Shown piece after piece: positions 18,253 to 27,600 of a DNA stretch of 64,000 bases. Source of the stretch: OMIW01 sp044235645 (GTDB lineage: Bacteria; Bdellovibrionota_C; UBA2361; OMIW01); assembly GCA_044235645.1 (NCBI GenBank), contig JBIIHQ010000004.1, positions 1 to 64,000 on the forward strand, given 5' to 3'. The first letter of the stretch is position 1; every line of letters starts with the position of its first letter. The notes under the pieces were generated by a model, which saw nothing but the letters and a program-made list of their open reading frames with translations, did no database searches and had not been told where the DNA came from. The position numbers and the translations under genes were made by a program.

Positions 18253-19202
18253 CAGTGCTCGCTGACCCAGTTGAATTTCCCCTTACGACCCTCCAGGAGT
18301 ATTGGCACGGCGGGCTCCGCCTGACGCCGGATACTCGCGAAACCCAATACTCCTTCTCCGGCGGACACGCTCGAGAGCACTTCGCCTATTTTTTCATAGG
18401 TGCCATCAATTCGGTTTACCGAGATAACTGCCCCTGGAGTCAGATTTTCGATCGATTCACACGAGAATCGTGCGAGTAATCGAGGGGTTGCACCTCGCGA
18501 CTCAACTCTTTCAATAACCTCCTGCCCTACATAGCACCCTTTATTCTTTGCGACCAATCGACCAATGGGTGCCTCCGTCAAGAGCCGGGAAGGGTTGAGC
18601 TCGGACGGAAAGGAGGGAAATCCCCCGGAGAGCCTCAGGATTTCAAATTCTTCGGGGGTGAGGCACTGAAACTGAGAAAGCGTTTCCCTCAAGGGCTCCG
18701 CTGCTTCCCAGTGCTGCCAGGACCACATATCAAAACCTGGCTCCCCAAGCCTATGATTGGGGATTATCGCGGCTATTCTGAGCGCATTTTCCGGTATAAG
18801 TTCAGGCACAAGAAGGGGGTCAATCAGCGCGGCTGAACAGATGTGCGCTTTCACTGTTGCCGAAACGTGAATCACGGAGCCGATTTGATCGGTTGGCTCT
18901 ATTGTGACCTGATCGGCCACAATGTATCTCCGGAGTGCTGCGAGTATTTCCCCGCTGTCTCCACCATCGCACGACAGGAAATATTCGGACTCATCTGTAC
19001 GTAGGCAGGTGAACAATCCTTCAGTCTTTCCTTGAGGGGTTAGTGCTGCAGCCTGACACGAATATCCAACGGGTAAGGTTCGAATTGCGTTTGTGAGACG
19101 TGAATGGAGGTAGCGAGGAGCATCCTTCCCGATGACGCGAAAGACGTAGATGTGGGGAACGGGAAAGAAGTAGGAGGCATCCCTAACAATACGAAAGGTC
19201 AT
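18252..19202 (-). CDS. ygfZ: Folate-binding protein YgfZ (iron-sulfur repair, GcvT-like)
   Basis: 316 residues of the GcvT/YgfZ superfamily. The signature KGCYVGQE at 221-228, with its conserved Cys, identifies YgfZ rather than aminomethyltransferase. The family binds tetrahydrofolate and helps maintain certain Fe-S enzymes such as the tRNA methylthiolase MiaB. The short DALTPQGK-like segment (ALTPQGKTEG, 53-62) also fits. It sits between the small membrane protein gene and the convergent rpoH gene, and its link with the pilus genes around it is probably only positional. Confidence 0.9.
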   Translation of the reverse strand: MTFRIVRDASYFFPVPHIYVFRVIGKDAPRYLHSRLTNAIRTLPVGYSCQAAALTPQGKTEGLFTCLRTDESEYFLSCDGGDSGEILAALRRYIVADQVTIEPTDQIGSVIHVSATVKAHICSAALIDPLLVPELIPENALRIAAIIPNHRLGEPGFDMWSWQHWEAAEPLRETLSQFQCLTPEEFEILRLSGGFPSFPSELNPSRLLTEAPIGRLVAKNKGCYVGQEVIERVESRGATPRLLARFSCESIENLTPGAVISVNRIDGTYEKIGEVLSSVSAGEGVLGFASIRRQAEPAVPILLEGRKGKFNWVSEH

Positions 19203-19262
19203 ATGCTCAAACGTATAAGGGAATCCAGCAGTTTAAGTTGAGGTGTCGGTCTCTCAGGCACC

Positions 19263-19487
19263 TTACCGAACCCCTCCTCCCCGAACGATAAAGCCACGTC
19301 CCTTGTCAGGGTCATCAAATGGCGGATTGCTTGGGTCGTATTCAACATAGCCGTTCCGCTTCATGTTTGTTGTCTTAACCCAGCGATTACAGCAGGTTAC
19401 CACCGCTATAACGACTGTCAACCCGAGCAGTTTTAACAACACGCTGGTATCGGTGAACCCCTCCTGCGAACTCCTCCCAGAAGTCAT
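19263..19487 (-). CDS. Small single-pass membrane protein, unknown
   Basis: 74 residues, no family recognised. One membrane helix is at about 15-34 (VLLKLLGLTVVIAVVTCC), ending in two cysteines. A polar tail rich in Asp, Pro and Gly follows. The ATG is preceded by a good GGAGGGG, which supports real translation. It lies 61 bases before ygfZ and 108 bases after the UvrA-like gene on the same strand, so it may be co-transcribed with either. Confidence 0.6.
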   Translation of the reverse strand: MTSGRSSQEGFTDTSVLLKLLGLTVVIAVVTCCNRWVKTTNMKRNGYVEYDPSNPPFDDPDKGRGFIVRGGGVR

Positions 19488-19595
19488 GGCCCCTCCAATG
19501 GTTCTTTCTAGAAACGGCTCTAGCCTAGTAGTACTCCTCTTATCACACTAAGGACTATTATAACCGAACTATCGATAAGACCACCACAAAAGTAT

Positions 19596-21488
19596 TCATC
19601 TCTTTTGACTGGTTACCACGGTTGATACCCCATCAACTGTCAAAGATATCCCCCTCCTGTGGGCAAACCATTCAAAGCATCGCTCAAGGGACGTCCGCTC
19701 TTCGTCCGAAAAAATCCCTTCTACCCCACGAATCGAGATTCCTCCCCCTTTTTGATTGCTGAGGCATACCATGAGGGTAAAGCGACTACGGTCTTCAATG
19801 GTCATCGTATCTTCGGGAGTTCCCAAGGCGATGTCTCCCAAGCCTATTAATGAGAGAGCTCTGAGATCGTGCTGAACTGGAAGTATGTTCTCAAATGTTG
19901 GCAGAAGTGACTCTGCTGAATGATTGAAGAGGGCGGTGAAGGGAAGTCCTCGATAAACAAGTTGATTTACGGATGGTTGATATCGTGAGCCGAGGCAGAT
20001 ATTGCAGGGGAGAAAAATTGTCTTTGACTCTTCCCGCCCCCGGCCTCCACACTCATCGCAGCGAAGAGAGCGCTGTCCAAAAAGCGAGAGACAACTTGAA
20101 GATATACCCAGAGCTTTGGCCGCGGTTAATTTCGCATAAAGCGATGTTAACCGTTTGAAGAGAGGGAGCGCACAGAAAAAAGGAGTTCGAGCTGGTTTTC
20201 GGTCGCAAAGGTAATGCGCGAGGTCGAGTTCGGTCACCTCCTTCGAAGCAGTAATTGGTAGCGGTGGAGCAGGTGGAGGGCGGTGATACGCAGGGTGGGG
20301 GAGTTGCGGATGTTCCTCCAGGGTTGTCATATTCAGTCCGGCATCGGCTATTGATGAAAGCACCTCTGTGCCTCCGAGTGTAAGGATACCGAGATAGTAT
20401 TCCTTCTGACAGCTAACCCACTCTTTGAGCGATAGAGCTTGGACTTCAGTCAGCCCATACGATGGAAGTTCAATCAGGAGAAGGCCCTCAACGAAGTGGG
20501 GAGTGGTTTGGAATCGAAGGGCCAACCGTTCCTCGAGTGGCATATCAGCCACCCGACTTGTCAGCGAAGAACTTAGTGGGAAACTACCAAGCCGATCAGC
20601 AATAGATGGCGGTAGCAATGTCTTGGGTATTGACGAAGGGGGATTTTGGAGAAAATGTTGAATATTGGGATACCATGAAAGTGGTTGGTTCAGACCTAAT
20701 GCATCTGGTGAGTTGAGGTTGTCGACGATCGAGGAAGCGGAAAGCGGTGGAGTGGAGCGGCCACATGTGGGACACGTCGGCAAAGTCCCCATAAATCGTG
20801 ATAGTGAGTAAGGCTCGGTAGTCTGACGAATCTCAATGGGAGAGGTAAAGAACTGACTGTGTTTAGATATCAGGTTTCGAAGTAGAGGGATTTTGTCGTC
20901 GGTCATTAAACCTTGAAATATAATGCCGGAAACTGAACGGGCAGACGTGAGAAAATCCTCAGGAATATCAAGTACATCCCACCGCCTTTCGTCGACGATT
21001 AGGTGGGAAAAGGTTCGGCAAAATTCATCTGGTGAAAGGCTCGGCGAGATAGAAATAATCGCGGGCGCTCCCTGGACAATATTCGAAACTACCTCAGCAA
21101 GTTTGTCAGACGGAATTGCTTCAGCGTTTAAATCGCAATCCGGACAGCGTGCTCCTTTGAGTCGTCCTTCCTCAGCAAAGAAATCGAGGAGGGTGAGCAT
21201 CTCAGCGAGGTATTGCGGCGCTTGAGAGAAGCCGTGCAGACTAATCACAATTGCTGGTGGAGGGGGAGAGGTGAGAATGCTAGATGTCCTTCTAAGGGTA
21301 AAGGATTCAGCATCGAGATTAGCTCTGTACCAGGTCTCTGCGACGATAGAGCGAAAAATACTCCGGGTAAGGGGTGATATCGGTAATACGATGAGTCCAT
21401 GCCGTGGGATGGTGATAGCCCCTCGATTGCCCGATGGAGTACGGAAGGAGATGGTTGTCGGGTCAGGCTGATGGAGAGATAATTTCAC
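19596..21488 (-). CDS. Degenerate UvrA-like protein without ATPase motifs
   Basis: 630 residues that I can lay along UvrA (about 940) from end to end. Where UvrA has its first P-loop, this protein has LPISPLTRS (35-43). Residues 78-119 match the UvrA stretch from SPAISIDQK to the first CPxC. A second CPTC (239-242) followed by PPLS matches the UvrA CPxCxxxxxELS finger but lacks its partner pair. The best part is 433-560: ARTP, the zinc module RCDECGGRG...LPCNICLGSRY (477-503), LVYRGLPFTALF, and LRALSLIGLGDIALGTP, all as in the UvrA C-terminus. The ABC signature LSGGE is replaced by MTIEDRS and Walker B is lost, so it cannot hydrolyse ATP the UvrA way. The short zinc module may still bind DNA or protein. 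It stands between pilB/pilC and pilT/pilU genes; its job is unknown. Confidence 0.75.
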   Translation of the reverse strand: MKLSLHQPDPTTISFRTPSGNRGAITIPRHGLIVLPISPLTRSIFRSIVAETWYRANLDAESFTLRRTSSILTSPPPPAIVISLHGFSQAPQYLAEMLTLLDFFAEEGRLKGARCPDCDLNAEAIPSDKLAEVVSNIVQGAPAIISISPSLSPDEFCRTFSHLIVDERRWDVLDIPEDFLTSARSVSGIIFQGLMTDDKIPLLRNLISKHSQFFTSPIEIRQTTEPYSLSRFMGTLPTCPTCGRSTPPLSASSIVDNLNSPDALGLNQPLSWYPNIQHFLQNPPSSIPKTLLPPSIADRLGSFPLSSSLTSRVADMPLEERLALRFQTTPHFVEGLLLIELPSYGLTEVQALSLKEWVSCQKEYYLGILTLGGTEVLSSIADAGLNMTTLEEHPQLPHPAYHRPPPAPPLPITASKEVTELDLAHYLCDRKPARTPFFCALPLFKRLTSLYAKLTAAKALGISSSCLSLFGQRSLRCDECGGRGREESKTIFLPCNICLGSRYQPSVNQLVYRGLPFTALFNHSAESLLPTFENILPVQHDLRALSLIGLGDIALGTPEDTMTIEDRSRFTLMVCLSNQKGGGISIRGVEGIFSDEERTSLERCFEWFAHRRGISLTVDGVSTVVTSQKR

Positions 21489-21593
21489 GACGAATTCAGC
21501 GGCTTTTCCAAAAAGGTGATGTTAGTCAGGGTACTAGCCGGGTAAAGAATTGACAATCGATATCGGCTCTTGAAATTTATCAGGGAGGGGAGA

Positions 21594-22223
21594 GTGTTTG
21601 AAAAACACGATGGCGAAGGGGTAATGATGTCGTTGCGGCATGAGACGCAATCGCTGCATCGTGACACCGAGAGAGTATTTCCGCTTATGCGAAAAGATCT
21701 GACACTGAGCCAATATCGGACCATTCTTGAATTACTCAGTGTTATGCACACCTGCGTTGAGGAACGTATCCCTCAATGCCCATCGGACCGCCTTCGCGGA
21801 TTTGCTGACATGCGTCGGCGGACGCCGGCACTCGATAAGGATCGAGAATACCTCTCCTCATTGGGAGTGATGTCTCTGTTCATTCCGATTGTACCACCAC
21901 CACCGATACTCACGACAGAGTTGGCGTGGATTGGAATGTTGTATGTATCGGAGGGTTCCCGTCTGGGTGGGGTCTATTTGGCGAGCCACCTCGAGAAGCA
22001 CTTTAAATTTGCTGATGAAAAGGGGTACTCCTTTTTTGCAGGAAGTGGCCGTCAGACCAAGGCTGAATGGTCGGTTTTTTGCGCGATGTGCGAGGATTTA
22101 GTGGCTCCCGCTGATATTTTAGGGCTAACATTAGCGGCAAAAGACGCCTTTCAATGGTATCTCAAATGCTTTCAGGCTTTGCTCCAGACCGGGGGAGCAT
22201 TCAGTACTGGGGTGCCGGTATAA
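21594..22223 (+). CDS. Heme oxygenase (BphO/bacterial type)
   Basis: About 209 residues, all-alpha heme oxygenase fold. The proximal His is His22 in SLRHETQSLHRDTE (numbered from GTG 21594), and the distal helix carries YVSEGSRLGGVYLA, a hallmark of BphO-type enzymes. Members open heme with O2 to biliverdin, Fe2+ and CO, either for iron release or to supply the chromophore of bacteriophytochromes. GTG 21594 is chosen because AGGGAGGGG lies just upstream; ATG 21624 is an alternative, and the frame is open to a TTG at 21570. It is divergent from the UvrA-like gene. No phytochrome or heme-uptake gene is visible here, so its role is open. Confidence 0.82.
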   Translation: MFEKHDGEGVMMSLRHETQSLHRDTERVFPLMRKDLTLSQYRTILELLSVMHTCVEERIPQCPSDRLRGFADMRRRTPALDKDREYLSSLGVMSLFIPIVPPPPILTTELAWIGMLYVSEGSRLGGVYLASHLEKHFKFADEKGYSFFAGSGRQTKAEWSVFCAMCEDLVAPADILGLTLAAKDAFQWYLKCFQALLQTGGAFSTGVPV

Positions 22224-22229
22224 GCGAGC

Positions 22230-23411
22230 TCACTTTTCCAGTTTAAATTTTACCTTGTCCGTTTTTGGGGCAGTACTCACCACCTCTGATGATTCTCTCG
22301 ATAGGCTATCCCGCTTATCAGGCTTATTGTCTGTGAGTTTCCGGTCATCAGAAAGCTTCGCTCGAAGACGGACATTGTTGGCGCTATCCGCGTTTCTCAG
22401 AGCATCATCGAGAGAAATTGTTCCGGTGGCATACAGATTGAAGAGAGCATGATCGAACGTCTGCATACCCATGTTCGCTCCCTTTTCCATAGCATCCTTG
22501 AGTTCGTATATTTCCCCCTTCGCAATAAGGTCCTTCACTCGTGGTGAATCGAGAAGTATCTCAACGGCCGGAGTCCTTCTTTCAGTATCCGTCATAACAA
22601 GTCGCTGGCTGATTACCGCGCGAAGATTGAGGCTTAGTTGAAGATATATTTGACGGTGTCGCTCGGGAGGAAAAAAGCTAATAACTCGCTCCATCGCCTG
22701 GTTCGTGTTTGTGCTGTGGAGAGTAGCCAGGCAAAGATGCCCTGTCTCTGCAAAGGTGAGAGCGGCATCCATTGCTTCAAGAGTTCTGATTTCACCGACA
22801 ACTATCACATCAGGTGCCTGACGAAGGCAGTTTTTTAAAGCGCTCTCAACACTCAAAGTATCGATACCCACCTCTCGCTGGGTAACGATGGATCGCCGAT
22901 GCTCATGGACAAATTCGATTGGATCCTCAATCGTGACTATATGGCCGGAAGAAGTGAGATTTCTGTGGTGAACCATCGCCGCAAGGGTAGTGGACTTTCC
23001 AGACCCTGTCGCTCCGGCGATCAGAATAAGTCCTCGTTGGGAAAGCGCGATACTCTCAAGAATGGGCGGCAGATCAAGCTCATCGAAAGAGGGTATTCTC
23101 GAATTTATGCGTCGAATTACGAGGGCAGTTGTATTCCTCTGCCGCAAAAGGTTTGCCCGAAATCGACCTATTCCATCCCTGTGGACGGGAATATTTAGCT
23201 CCATTTGTGTCAGAAAAAGGTCTCTTTGATGTTCTGGAATTACCTCTTTCGCGAGGAGCTCTGTGTCGTCGGGGGAAAGCGTTGCATCCTGAAAAATTCT
23301 CGTTGTCCCTTCAATCCTATATGCAGGGGGACTGCCGACTGTAAGGTAAACGTCGGATGCGCTACAAGAGACCATCTGTGAAAGAATCTGTTCAAGACAC
23401 GCAACGCTCAT
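22230..23411 (-). CDS. pilU: PilT-like retraction ATPase (PilU-type paralogue)
   Basis: 393 residues. PilT family with Walker A GATGSGKST (133-141), EDPIEF Asp box, Walker B APDVIVVGEIRT and a His box ETGHLCLATLHSTN. The PilT AIRNLIRE motif is changed to VKDLIAKGEIYEL, as in PilU-like paralogues, and a charged tail of about 40 residues rich in Lys and Asp follows. PilU normally works with PilT during forceful retraction. It starts 16 bases after the pilT stop. The symbol is by arrangement and motif, not by phylogeny. Confidence 0.85.
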   Translation of the reverse strand: MSVACLEQILSQMVSCSASDVYLTVGSPPAYRIEGTTRIFQDATLSPDDTELLAKEVIPEHQRDLFLTQMELNIPVHRDGIGRFRANLLRQRNTTALVIRRINSRIPSFDELDLPPILESIALSQRGLILIAGATGSGKSTTLAAMVHHRNLTSSGHIVTIEDPIEFVHEHRRSIVTQREVGIDTLSVESALKNCLRQAPDVIVVGEIRTLEAMDAALTFAETGHLCLATLHSTNTNQAMERVISFFPPERHRQIYLQLSLNLRAVISQRLVMTDTERRTPAVEILLDSPRVKDLIAKGEIYELKDAMEKGANMGMQTFDHALFNLYATGTISLDDALRNADSANNVRLRAKLSDDRKLTDNKPDKRDSLSRESSEVVSTAPKTDKVKFKLEK

Positions 23412-23427
23412 GAGTTACCATCCGCTA

Positions 23428-24489
23428 TCACCGTTGCCTTCCCACCTCGCCGTCTTTGATGAGCTCGGGATTACCCGACTTGTCTACTGCTGTTGCTCTA
23501 GTTATTTGACCCTTGTGAAAAAGATCGCGTAACGCCGTATCCATAGTCTGCATGCCTACTCCCTGCGATGTCTGCATGGTGCTCGGTATCTGATGAACCT
23601 TCCCCTCCCGAATTAGATTGCGGATAGCAGTGGTTCCGATGAGTATCTCTAACGCCGCCACCCTTCCACCGCCAACCTTCTTGCAGAGAGTTTGGGTTAT
23701 GATTGCCTGAATTGACTCTGAAAACATGGCTCGGACCTGCGCCTGTTGATTAGGCGGAAAAACATCAATGATACGGTCGACTGTTTTTGGAGCACTGGAC
23801 GTATGAAGGGTTCCAAAAACCAAGTGACCAGTTTCTGCTGCGGTGAGCGCAAGCTGTATCGTCTCCAAGTCCCTCATTTCACCGACGAGAATAATGTCGG
23901 GATCCTCACGGAGCGCGGCTCTCAGAGCCTGGGCAAATGATTTAGTATGCCCTCCAACTTCTCGCTGATTTACGATACATTTTTTTGATTGATGGACGAA
24001 TTCAATAGGATCCTCAACTGTCAGGATATGGCCCTCTTTCTCTGAGTTGATAAAATCGACCATAGCGGCGAGGGTTGTTGATTTCCCTGAACCGGTCGGG
24101 CCGGTGACGAGGATTAGCCCCTTTTCCTTCCGGCAAAGCTGCGCAAGAACGGGAGGTAACCCAAGTTGTCTGAGCGTCAGGACCGAAGCGGGTATTTTTC
24201 TGAAAACTGCGGCCAACCCTCGTTGTTGTCGAAAGATGTTCGCACGAAACCTGGCGATGTCTCCCATCGCCAAGGAGAAATCGATATCACTTTGCTCCTC
24301 GAAACAATTCCGTTGCTGGTCGTTCATGATGTCGTACAACATGGCCTGACACTGTTCGGGAGAGAGTGGGTCTGCTTTTATTTTTTTTATATCCCCATCT
24401 ATCCGGATCATCGGGGGCTCTCCAGCGCTTATGTGGAGGTCTGATGCCTGCTGTTCATGGGTAAAAATGAGCAGTTCTGTGATGTCCAT
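23428..24489 (-). CDS. pilT: Type IV pilus retraction ATPase PilT
   Basis: 353 residues, normal for PilT. Walker A GPTGSGKST (130-138), Asp box VEDPIEF, Walker B DPDIILVGEMRD (196-207), His box ETGHLVFGTLHTSSA, and the retraction motif AIRNLIRE (288-295), which is specific to PilT. It powers pilus disassembly for twitching motility and DNA uptake. It is the first gene of the pilT-pilU pair and diverges from mfd. No sigma-54 (-24/-12) element was found in the 194 bases upstream. Confidence 0.96.
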   Translation of the reverse strand: MDITELLIFTHEQQASDLHISAGEPPMIRIDGDIKKIKADPLSPEQCQAMLYDIMNDQQRNCFEEQSDIDFSLAMGDIARFRANIFRQQRGLAAVFRKIPASVLTLRQLGLPPVLAQLCRKEKGLILVTGPTGSGKSTTLAAMVDFINSEKEGHILTVEDPIEFVHQSKKCIVNQREVGGHTKSFAQALRAALREDPDIILVGEMRDLETIQLALTAAETGHLVFGTLHTSSAPKTVDRIIDVFPPNQQAQVRAMFSESIQAIITQTLCKKVGGGRVAALEILIGTTAIRNLIREGKVHQIPSTMQTSQGVGMQTMDTALRDLFHKGQITRATAVDKSGNPELIKDGEVGRQR

Positions 24490-24651
24490 AGTGGTAGGAG
24501 AAGGAGATGGACAGGGCTAGGAAAAATTGTCTGGTAGCCCTTTGTATATCGGTGCTTGTGGTGTTGTTCATGAGTGTAGTGTCACACCTCGTGAGAGGGC
24601 CTTTCGTTTGATTCGATAAAACATTAGTATGTCTTGACTGGGGCCTATGGC

Positions 24652-24669
24652 CTGAATAGGGGAATTCAG
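24652..24669. repeat. Short inverted repeat before mfd
   Basis: CTGAAT (24652-24657) and ATTCAG (24664-24669) are perfect inverted copies six bases apart, 15-32 bases before the mfd GTG and within the divergent pilT-mfd control region. It could be an operator. With only six bases per arm, chance is possible. Confidence 0.25.
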
Positions 24670-24683
24670 CTGTTGAATTTGTA

Positions 24684-27600
24684 GTGGTGGGGAAGGGAGT
24701 GGGTACAAAACCGATCTGTTGTCTTGGGTTACAAGGGCCAGCGCGAGCCTGGTGGGTTGCCGAGAATCTCAGTGACGATCGGTCCGCCCTGATTGTGTGC
24801 CCTGACTTCAGCCGAGCGGAGCAATTCGCCGACGAATTGAGGTTCTTTGTGGGGGTGGATAGGGCTCGCCTCTTTCCCTCATGGCAACTGCTCCCCTTTG
24901 AGCGGGTATCTCCAGAGCGGGAATTAATGGCGAGTCGGCTGGGATTGCTCTTGGGGGCAGCGCATGGCCACAGCACGATTTGGGTCGCAAGTGTGGAAGT
25001 CGTGGCACAGCTTGTCCACCCTTCGGAGCGATTGCTGCCTCTTTACCGCCAGCTGTCTGTCGGTGACTACCTTGATCGGGATGATTTTCAAACATTTGTG
25101 ACAAGAGCGGGATATCGCACGACAAGTCTCGTAGAATCGGTGGGCGATTATGCAACCAGGGGCCTCGTAATCGATATATTTTCCCCGTCAGAGCGATACC
25201 CTGTTCGCTTGTACGTTGAGAATGACCGTATTGTTAATGTTCGACTTTTTGATCCTCAGACGCAACGGACGGTATCCGATGTTCCGAAGATTGAGCTTCT
25301 CCCCGTCTCTGAGTGGATAGCACCGTTTCATACCCAGATAGATACCGAGTTAATTCTCTCCCGTATTCGAGAGCGGGGCGGTGAGCTTCATCTGCCGAGT
25401 AAGGTTGTTCGAGAGTTTGAAGAGATTGTTCGGGGAGATCTTTCATTTCCGGGTATGGAATTTCTTCAGTCGCTCTTTTATCAAGATATGGTCCCAATCA
25501 CTGATTATCTGGGACCTAATACGCCGATTCTTTTTGATGACCGATTGGGTTGCGAGCAGTCGCTCGACATGTTTTGGGAGAAGCTGGAGGAGCGCACTCG
25601 TTTTTTGATGTCAGAGAGGGTTTTGCACCCTCGACCAGTCCATCAGTACCTATCGCCGGAGGAGCTTCGACGTCGGTTTCGTGGAGCATTCTTTGCCGAT
25701 CTAAATGGTATCGCGGTTCGCGGAGCAGATGACATCGAACGGAAGGTGTTTCGAACTGAAAAAAATACCGAACTTGAAACTGCCTTGAAGTCGAGTGCGG
25801 GGAGTGGAAATGCGCTTCACCCACTTAAAAAAGCGATACAAGGTTGGCAGCGGAAAAAATTCCGGATTGTATTTGTCGTAGGCTCGATCGCGCGAGCAGA
25901 GCGACTTAGTTCAATTTTGGCCACTGTGAAGGTTGCGGCCCTAGTGGATCCGCGACCGCTGAGAGACTTTCTCAGAGATGAGGTGGGCCCCGTTGTAGCA
26001 ATCATGGAGGGTACGATATCGGAGGGCGTTCAGATGCCGGACGAGCGTCTGATAATAATAGGTGAGCACGAGATATTTCACGATAGGTCGGTCCGTCGTC
26101 GGAAGATGAAGGCGATTTCTCATCGTCGAATAATGCATTCACTTCGGGAGTTGCAGGTTGATGACTTCATTGTACATCGAGATTATGGCATCGGTATTTA
26201 CCGGGGTTTGCAGCAGCGGAGTGTTGAGGGGCACGTCGAGGACTTCCTGGCAATAGAGTACGCCGACAGCCGTCTGTTCGTTCCCATTCAGCTCATCGGA
26301 AAGGTTCAGCGATTTCTCGGAGCTGATGGTCATCGACCCAAGCTCGATCGTCTCGGCTCAAAGCGATGGTTCAGGGCTCGCCAAAAAGCACGAGAGGCCA
26401 CTATAAGTCTGGCCGGCGACCTTTTGAGATTGTACGCGACGCGCTCCGTTCAACGGGGTTGGCATTTTGATTTTGTTGGAGCTGAAGATGAGAGGTTCGC
26501 CGATGGATTTCCCTATGATGAAACGCCTGACCAATCAGAGGCTATTCGGGATACGCTGACTGATATGTCGAGCGATAAAGCGATGGATCGATTGATCTGT
26601 GGTGATGTCGGATTCGGCAAAACTGAAGTGGCAATCCGTGCAGCATTCAAGGCATTCCAGCATGCCAAGCAGACTGCCGTACTAGTTCCGACAACGATCC
26701 TTGTTGAGCAGCATAGGCGATCATTCGAGGAGCGCTTCATGGGATATCCGGCTGTTATTGGCGCGGTTAGTCGATTTTACTCGGATGCTGAAAACAGGAA
26801 AACAGTCGAGGATCTCGCAGCAGGAAAAATCGATATTATTATTGGCACCCACCGATTGCTCGAGCCTGACATCCATTTTCAGGACTTAGGTCTCCTTGTG
26901 ATTGATGAGGAGCAGCGTTTTGGCGTGCGGCAGAAGGAGCGGCTTCGGCAGGTCGCCTCTGGGGTAGATACGTTGACGATGACTGCAACCCCCATTCCTC
27001 GTACCCTTCATCTAGCGATGATTGGGGCCCGAGATGTTAGTGTGCTACGAACGCCGCCGGTCGATCGCCGTCCGATTAGAACGTGCGTTGCTCACGACGA
27101 CTCCGGTGTGGTCCGAGATGCGATAGATCGGGAATTAAATCGGGGTGGGCAGGTTTTTTTTCTTCACAATCGGGTTGAGACCCTCAGCAATCGGGCAAAG
27201 CTTCTCCAAGATCTATTTCCCAAAGCGAGAGTTTTTCACGCCCATGGGCAGATGCAGGAGGCTATTCTTGAGCGGGTAATGCAGAAATTTCTCGAGGGAC
27301 AGATCGATATCCTTGTAACAACAACAATTATTGAATCAGGACTGGATGTCCCTAATGCAAATACGATTATCGTCGACAATGCTCATTTGTACGGTTTGGC
27401 CCAACTCTATCAGATTCGTGGGCGGGTCGGGCGTGGAGCTAGGCAGGCATACGCGTATTTTCTTGTACCCCAACGGGGAAAGCTGCCGCCTCAGGCTCGG
27501 GAGCGGCTCCAGGTATTGCAGTCGTTTGAGGGACTGGGAGGGGGGTTTATTCTCGCAATGCGAGACCTCGAATTACGAGGTGCAGGGAATCTCCTTGGCA

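Noticed and set aside
24490..24683. Search for a sigma-54 promoter before pilT
   Set aside because: No TGGCAC-N5-TTGC-like pair was found on the minus strand.
24455..24976. Leftward open frame over the pilT-mfd gap and the start of mfd
   Set aside because: It overlaps both flanking genes and shows no protein-like pattern.
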